Source: Aquincola sp. (lineage in GTDB: Bacteria > Pseudomonadota > Gammaproteobacteria > Burkholderiales > Burkholderiaceae_C). From it: a stretch of 11,434 nt of DNA. Position numbers and translations under genes: made by a program. The notes under the pieces were generated by a model. That model was not told the DNA's origin, made no database searches, and worked only from the letters and a program-made list of their open reading frames with translations. This document shows, piece after piece, positions 7,136 through 11,434 of the stretch. Location of the stretch: the NCBI GenBank assembly GCA_029884035.1, contig JAOUIM010000080.1, positions 1-11,434 on the forward strand, in the 5' to 3' direction. Numbering within the stretch: the first letter of the stretch is position 1; the number at the start of each line of letters is the position of its first letter.

Positions 7136-8476
7136 TCACATCCTCCGCGCGTGGCAACGAGACAAGAACTCGCGGTACCACAGGGCGCTGTCCTTCAGGG
7201 TGCGCTGCTGCGTCGCGTAGTCGACATGCACGATGCCGAAGCGCTTGGCGTAGCCGCTGGACCACTCGAAGTTGTCCATCAGGCTCCACACCATGTAGCC
7301 GGCCATCGGGACGCCCTGCCTCATCGCCTCAGCGACCGCCGCGATGTGGGTGTGCAGGTAGTCGATGCGGTCGGCGTCGTGGACCCGCCCGTCGACCACC
7401 GGGTCCTTGAACGCGCCGCCGTTCTCGGTCACGTAGACCTTGGGCAGCCTGTACTCGCGGTGCAGCGTGAGCAGCAGCGCGGTCAGGCCGCGCGGATAGA
7501 TCTCCCAGCCCATCTCGGTCAGCGCCAGGCCGCTCTTGGCCTTGTCGAACGAGCCGTCGGCGCTGGCGACCATGCGGAAGTAGTAGTTGATGCCCAGGTA
7601 GTCGATCGGCGTGGCGATCGCCGCCATGTCGCCGGCCTGGACCGCCGGGGCGTCGGCGCCCAGCGCGTCGAGCACCTCCGGCGGGTACTGACCCTTGAAC
7701 AGCGGATCGAGGTACCAGCGGCGCCCGGCAGCATCGTCGAAACGGGCCTTCGCGACGTCGGCGGGCGAATCGGTGGCCGGCTCGACATGCGCCAGGTTGA
7801 TGACGATGCCCAGCGGTGCGATACAGCCGTCGGCGCGCAGCGCCTGAACGGCCAGGCCGTGGCTCAACAGCAGGTGGTGGGCGACCTGGATCGCCGTCTT
7901 GCGGCTCTTGATGCCGGGGGCGAAGTCGCCGGTCTCGTGCCCGAGCACGGCGACGACCTGCGGCTCGTTGTGCGTGGCGATGGCTGCGACCCGGTCGCCC
8001 AGGCGGCGCCGCACACCGCGCGCATAGTCGACGAAGCGGTGCGCCGTGTCGCGCGCGGCCCAGCCGCCACGATCCTGCAGCGCCTGCGGCAGGTCCCAGT
8101 GGTACAGGGTCAGGAACGGTTTGACGCCGCGCGCCAGCAGCCCGTCGACGAGGCGCTCGTAGAAGTCCAGGCCCTTCGGGTTGCACGCGCCGGCGCCGTC
8201 GGGTTGCACGCGCGGCCACGACACCGAGAAGCGATAGGCGTCGACACCCAGTGACGCGATCAGGTCGAGGTCGCTGTCCAACCGGTGATAGTGGTCGCAG
8301 GCCACGTCGCCGTTGCTGGCATCGGCGATCGCGCCGGGCACGCGGCAGAAGCGGTCCCAGATCGATTCGCCCTTGCCGTCCTCGCGGGCGGCGCCCTCGA
8401 TCTGGAAGGAACTCGTGGCCACGCCCCACTGGAAGTCGGGCGGGAACTGCTGGGCGAGATCGTCGGGGCGGTGCAT
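7136..8476 (-). CDS. GH1 beta-glucosidase, cytoplasmic
   Basis: A 446-residue family 1 beta-glucosidase, of normal length for the family. It hydrolyses short beta-glucosides (laminaribiose, gentiobiose or cellobiose type) to glucose. There is no signal peptide, so it acts in the cytoplasm on imported sugars. The N-terminal signature FQWGVATSSFQIEG (about 15-28) contains the substrate-binding Gln26. YHWDLP is at 125-130. The acid/base is Glu171 in THNEP and the nucleophile Glu351 in YVTENGG. WSLMDNFEW (397-405) gives the glucose-binding Glu404 and Trp405. Its place between the permease and ATPase genes ties it to the importer. It begins 21 bp after the permease stop without an obvious Shine-Dalgarno. 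Linkage preference (beta-1,3, 1,4 or 1,6) cannot be read from the sequence. Its neighbours suggest laminari-oligosaccharides. Confidence 0.95.
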   Translation of the reverse strand: MHRPDDLAQQFPPDFQWGVATSSFQIEGAAREDGKGESIWDRFCRVPGAIADASNGDVACDHYHRLDSDLDLIASLGVDAYRFSVSWPRVQPDGAGACNPKGLDFYERLVDGLLARGVKPFLTLYHWDLPQALQDRGGWAARDTAHRFVDYARGVRRRLGDRVAAIATHNEPQVVAVLGHETGDFAPGIKSRKTAIQVAHHLLLSHGLAVQALRADGCIAPLGIVINLAHVEPATDSPADVAKARFDDAAGRRWYLDPLFKGQYPPEVLDALGADAPAVQAGDMAAIATPIDYLGINYYFRMVASADGSFDKAKSGLALTEMGWEIYPRGLTALLLTLHREYRLPKVYVTENGGAFKDPVVDGRVHDADRIDYLHTHIAAVAEAMRQGVPMAGYMVWSLMDNFEWSSGYAKRFGIVHVDYATQQRTLKDSALWYREFLSRCHARRM

Positions 8477-8497
8477 GGTCGGGTCAGGGGGTCGTCG

Positions 8498-9322
8498 TCA
8501 CTTGACGGCACCGGCGGTGAGGCCGGCAATCAGCTGCCGCGAGGAGACGGCGAACAGGATCAGCAGCGGTATGGTGGCGATCGCCGAGCCGGTCATCAGC
8601 GCACCCCACTCGGTGTTGACCGGGCTCTGCAGCGTGCGCAGTGCAAGCGGCAGGGTGTAGTTGTCCAGGCTGCGCATCACGATCAGCGGGCCGATGAAGT
8701 TGTTCCACGAGGCGATGAAGGTGATCAGCCCGAGCGTGCCGAGCGCCGGCTTCAACAGCGGCAGCACGATGCGCCAGTAGATCGCGAACTCGCCGCAGCC
8801 GTCCATGCGGGCAGCCTCGATCAGCTCCTTGGGCACCGCGGTGGCCGCGAACTGGCGCATCAGGAAGATGCCGAAGGCGCTGGCCGCGCCGGGGATGTAG
8901 AGAGCGCGGTGCTGGTCGATCCAGCCCAGCGCGTCCATGATCATGAAGGTCGGGATCATGCTCATGAACGAGGGCAGCAGCATCGTTGCCATCACGAGCG
9001 TGAACAGCGCCTTCTTGAAGCGGAACTCCATCAGCGCGAAGGCGTAGCCGCCCATCGAGCAGAACAGCAACGTCAGCGCGGTCGAGGCCAGTGCGACGTA
9101 CAGGCTCCAGCCCAGGTTGCGCCAGAACGGCAACCGCTCGGTGAGGATCTTGAGGTTGGCCAGCAGGTCGTCACCGAACCACAGCGGCGGCGGCAGGTTG
9201 AAGATGTTCGCGCGCGACTGGGTCGCGAACACGAACATGAAGTAGAACGGCGCCAGCATGATCAGCGCGCCGACGCCGACCACGAGGTAGGCAGCCCATG
9301 GGGTCAGGCGATCCGACTTCAC
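8498..9322 (-). CDS. ABC sugar importer permease (MalG-like)
   Basis: A 274-residue inner-membrane permease of the CUT1 sugar family, the MalG-type partner. Hydrophobic segments lie near 10-33, 71-97, 105-128, 142-160, 193-212 and 243-260, fitting six membrane helices. The cytoplasmic EAA loop that contacts the ATPase is ELIEAARMDGCGEFAIYWRIVLP (about 166-188), with the conserved EAA, G and LP. The start is GTG at 9322, which overlaps the upstream permease stop by 4 bp (GTGA). GGAGG sits 6 bp before it. An in-frame ATG at 9397 would run 75 bp into the upstream gene and add residues unlike any permease N-terminus, so it is rejected. Substrate is inferred from the neighbouring beta-glucanases and GH1. 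Confidence 0.93.
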   Translation of the reverse strand: MKSDRLTPWAAYLVVGVGALIMLAPFYFMFVFATQSRANIFNLPPPLWFGDDLLANLKILTERLPFWRNLGWSLYVALASTALTLLFCSMGGYAFALMEFRFKKALFTLVMATMLLPSFMSMIPTFMIMDALGWIDQHRALYIPGAASAFGIFLMRQFAATAVPKELIEAARMDGCGEFAIYWRIVLPLLKPALGTLGLITFIASWNNFIGPLIVMRSLDNYTLPLALRTLQSPVNTEWGALMTGSAIATIPLLILFAVSSRQLIAGLTAGAVK

Positions 9323-10227
9323 GCGCCGCCTCCACGAGGCTTGAAGGCGCGGTTGGTGAGCCAGGTCATCAGCGCCACGACGACGAACAGCAGCCACGAC
9401 ATGGCGCTGGCGCCACCGAAGTCGTTGAAGTCGAACGCCATGCGGTACAGGTACACGGCCGAGGTCATGGCCGACTGGTCGGCGCCGCCCTTGCCGCCGG
9501 TGAGGATGAAGGGCTCCTCGAACAGCTGCAGGCCGCCGATGACACTCAACGTGACGCCGAAGAAGATCATCGGCCTCAGACTCGGCAGCGTGATGTGGAA
9601 GAACTGCTGAAGCCGCCCCGCACCGTCCATCGTCGCGGCTTCGTAGAGATCCTTCGGGATCGTCTGCAGCGCAGCCAGGTAGAGCACCATGTTGAAGCCG
9701 ATGTAGCGCCAGAACACGATGAAGGCGATTGCCGGCTTGATGTTCTCGGGCTTGCCCAGCCAGTCAATGTTCTCGATGCCGAACAGCGCGTGCAGCCCGG
9801 CGTTGATGAGACCGAAGTCGGTGGAGAACAGCGAGCTGAACATGATCGCGATCGCCACCGTCGAGGTGATGTAGGGCACGAAGTAGGCGCCGATCACGCC
9901 GTCGCGCAGGCGCTGGAACGAGGTGTGGATGAACACCGCCAGGGGGATCGCGACCAGGTGCTGCGGCACGCCGGAGGCCAAGGCGAGCCAGGCGGTGTTC
10001 TTCAGCGACTTCCAGAACCATTCGTCCTCGAGCGCGAAGGCGAAGTTCGCCAGGCCGACGGACTCCATCGCGTCGAGCCCGCTCGTCGGCTCCCACGACT
10101 GGAAAGCAAGGTAGAGCGAGAACAGCAGCGGGAACACGCCGAAGACCGCGAACAGCACCAAGAACGGACTGATGAAGACGTAGGGCGCCCAGCGCGGCGA
10201 GAGGCGGAGGAAGGCCGGCGCTTTCAT
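9319..10227 (-). CDS. ABC sugar importer permease (MalF-like)
   Basis: A 302-residue inner-membrane permease of the CUT1 family, the MalF-type partner of the next gene. The first helix (YVFISPFLVLFAVFGVFPLLFSLYLAF, split here as about 16-42) is typical of these proteins. Further hydrophobic segments lie near 77-101, 111-133, 166-188, 217-235 and 276-293. The EAA loop is LYEAATMDGAGRLQQFFHITLP (about 194-215). The start is ATG at 10227, 2 bp after the stop of the binding-protein gene. The open frame runs far upstream to 10995, but that extension is only the shadow of the binding-protein gene in another frame. No clear Shine-Dalgarno is present, so coupling to the upstream gene is likely. Confidence 0.93.
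   Translation of the reverse strand: MKAPAFLRLSPRWAPYVFISPFLVLFAVFGVFPLLFSLYLAFQSWEPTSGLDAMESVGLANFAFALEDEWFWKSLKNTAWLALASGVPQHLVAIPLAVFIHTSFQRLRDGVIGAYFVPYITSTVAIAIMFSSLFSTDFGLINAGLHALFGIENIDWLGKPENIKPAIAFIVFWRYIGFNMVLYLAALQTIPKDLYEAATMDGAGRLQQFFHITLPSLRPMIFFGVTLSVIGGLQLFEEPFILTGGKGGADQSAMTSAVYLYRMAFDFNDFGGASAMSWLLFVVVALMTWLTNRAFKPRGGGA
9329..9333 (-). promoter_or_regulatory. Ribosome binding site deciding the MalG-like start
   Basis: GGAGG on the minus strand with a 6-bp spacer to the GTG at 9322. It lies inside the final codons of the upstream permease gene and fixes the GTG start and the 4-bp stop/start overlap. Confidence 0.75.
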
Positions 10228-10229
10228 GG

Positions 10230-11434
10230 TCAACGGTGGGCGCGGCGCGCGAGCAGGCGCTCGGCATCGGCCAGCGCCCGTCCGATGTCCTTGTCGTGGT
10301 CGAGCACGTTGTCGAGTTCGGTGCCGACGACCTCGTCGGCGAAGTTGTTCTGCTTGTGGACCTGCGTGGCCGTGATCCTGCGGGCCGCATCGCGCCACAA
10401 CACGCGTGCCGGCTGCCCACCGAGGAAAGGCAGCGGCTGCTCGAAGAACGGGTCGTCGAGCGTCTCCAGCAGCGCCGGGAAGGCGTCCTGCGACTTGAAG
10501 GCCGCGAACTGCAGTTCGCGGTCGAGCGTGAGGAGCTGGATCAGCTCCCACGCCAACGCCTTGTTTTCGGGCGCGGCACGTCTCGGGATGGCGTAGAAGC
10601 TGCCGCCGTAGCTGACGAAGGTCTGCGCGGGCAGCTGCGCGGCGCGCCACAGGCCCTTGGTGCCGGGCGCGACCCAGTTGGCCATCTGCCCGACCATCCA
10701 CGCGCCCGTCAAGTCGGTGGCCAGCGTGCCGCGCTTGAAACCCTCGGCCCACTCGTTGGACCAGGCGTTGACGCGCGCGTCGAGCTTGTTTCGCCGCACC
10801 TTGCGCGCCAATTCGAAGGCGCGCACGAAGCGCGGCGAGTTGACGAGCACGCGCGAGTCCTGGTCGAAGTACAGCCCTTCGCCGGGCTTCAAGCCGCTTC
10901 GGATGATGATGTCCTTGACGGCCTGCGCGTTGGAGATCAGGTAGGCACCGGTAGCGGCCTTGAGCTTGATGCCGGCGTCGACATAGGCCTCCCACGACGG
11001 CGTCAGGTCGGCCTCGGTGAGGCCCGCCTTGGCGAGCAGGTCGATGCGGTACAGCAGCGTGCCCGGGCCGATGTCCGTCGGCACGGCCACCACCGCGCCG
11101 CGGCGGTTGATCGCCTGGTCGTAGGCGTAGCGCACGAAGCGCGAGCGAAACCGGTCGATCCGGTAGGGCGGCTGCGCCAGGTCCTCCAGACCGCCGCCTT
11201 GCGAGAAGCGGCCGACGTAGCTGGACTCGAGTGCCATCACGTCGGGCAGGTACACCGAGGTCGACAATGCCGTGGTCATCGCGGTGTGGTGATCGGCGTA
11301 CTGGCGGCTCACGACCTGGACCTCGACGTCCGGATGCAGACGTTGCCAGCGCTGCAGCGCGGCCTTCACGATCTCGTCGAGCTGCGGAAAGGCCGCAACC
11401 GTGAGCCGGCGCCGCGCCGCGGCGCGCACGCGCA
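10230..11434 (-). CDS. ABC sugar importer substrate-binding protein (5' end cut off)
   Basis: A periplasmic solute-binding protein of extracellular family 1, which captures sugars for the two permeases encoded just downstream. About 400 residues are visible. The frame stays open to the window edge, so the true start and the expected signal peptide lie beyond 11434. A GTG at 11429 would begin with RAAARRRLTVAAFPQL and no signal peptide, so it is unlikely to be the real start. Family features are the first beta-strand LTVAAFPQLDEIV, the WQRLHPDVEVQVVSRQ strand-helix and the LYFDQDSRVLVNSPRFV hinge area. GTLATDLTGAWMVGQM and SFYAIPRRAAPENKALAWELIQLLT are the usual lobe-closing segments. As the first gene of the visible operon, the promoter should be upstream of it. 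Ligand is inferred as beta-glucan oligosaccharides from the context. Confidence 0.9.
   Translation of the reverse strand, partial: RVRAAARRRLTVAAFPQLDEIVKAALQRWQRLHPDVEVQVVSRQYADHHTAMTTALSTSVYLPDVMALESSYVGRFSQGGGLEDLAQPPYRIDRFRSRFVRYAYDQAINRRGAVVAVPTDIGPGTLLYRIDLLAKAGLTEADLTPSWEAYVDAGIKLKAATGAYLISNAQAVKDIIIRSGLKPGEGLYFDQDSRVLVNSPRFVRAFELARKVRRNKLDARVNAWSNEWAEGFKRGTLATDLTGAWMVGQMANWVAPGTKGLWRAAQLPAQTFVSYGGSFYAIPRRAAPENKALAWELIQLLTLDRELQFAAFKSQDAFPALLETLDDPFFEQPLPFLGGQPARVLWRDAARRITATQVHKQNNFADEVVGTELDNVLDHDKDIGRALADAERLLARRAHR

Noticed and set aside
8285..10596. Two long plus-strand open frames opposite the permease genes (8285-9610 and 9298-10596)
   Set aside because: They are rich in Gln, Arg, His and Glu, as the antisense of membrane-protein codons is, and have no signal peptide, motif or ribosome site.
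10228..10995. Upstream extension of the MalF-like permease frame to 10995
   Set aside because: The extension is an out-of-frame shadow of the binding-protein gene. The family N-terminus begins at the ATG at 10227.

Overview
The window looks like chromosome of a high-GC Gram-negative bacterium, most likely a betaproteobacterium of the order Burkholderiales (Comamonadaceae / Rubrivivax-Leptothrix-Roseateles type). This rests on the strong GC bias, the protein style, and a 38-bp hairpin-bearing intergenic sequence (7091-7128) of a kind I recall as dispersed in those genomes. The taxonomic call is inference, not a search result.

All nine genes lie on the minus strand, and together they fill nearly the whole window. 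In transcription order (right to left) they are: a sugar-binding protein cut by the window edge (10230-11434); two ABC permeases (9319-10227 and 8498-9322); a cytoplasmic GH1 beta-glucosidase (7136-8476); an 80-bp gap with two hairpins; the ABC ATPase (6000-7055); a GH16 lipoprotein glucanase (5123-5983); a GH17 glucanase with an extra C-terminal domain (3469-5151); a large multi-domain secreted GH16 (1534-3429); and a GH30 lipoprotein (85-1530). Gaps are -29 to +39 bp apart from the 80-bp one, so this reads as one operon. Its promoter must lie upstream, beyond the right edge. The only non-coding stretches are these short gaps and the 84 bp left of the GH30 gene. No stretch above 300 bp lacks a gene.

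Taken together the genes describe a beta-glucan (laminarin-like beta-1,3/1,6-glucan) utilisation operon. Secreted and lipid-anchored GH16, GH17 and GH30 enzymes would cut the main chain and the beta-1,6 branches. A CUT1-type ABC importer would take up the resulting oligosaccharides, and the cytoplasmic GH1 would release glucose. The layout differs from the SusCD/TonB loci of marine Bacteroidetes because uptake is ABC-based. No outer-membrane porin or receptor and no regulator is present in the window.

I saw no tRNA, rRNA, CRISPR array, transposase or attachment site. The individual protein families are established. The less ordinary points are the complete ABC-coupled set, the hairpin pair at the ATPase start, the uncharacterised C-terminal domains of two of the glucanases, and the overlapping GH16/GH17 junction.
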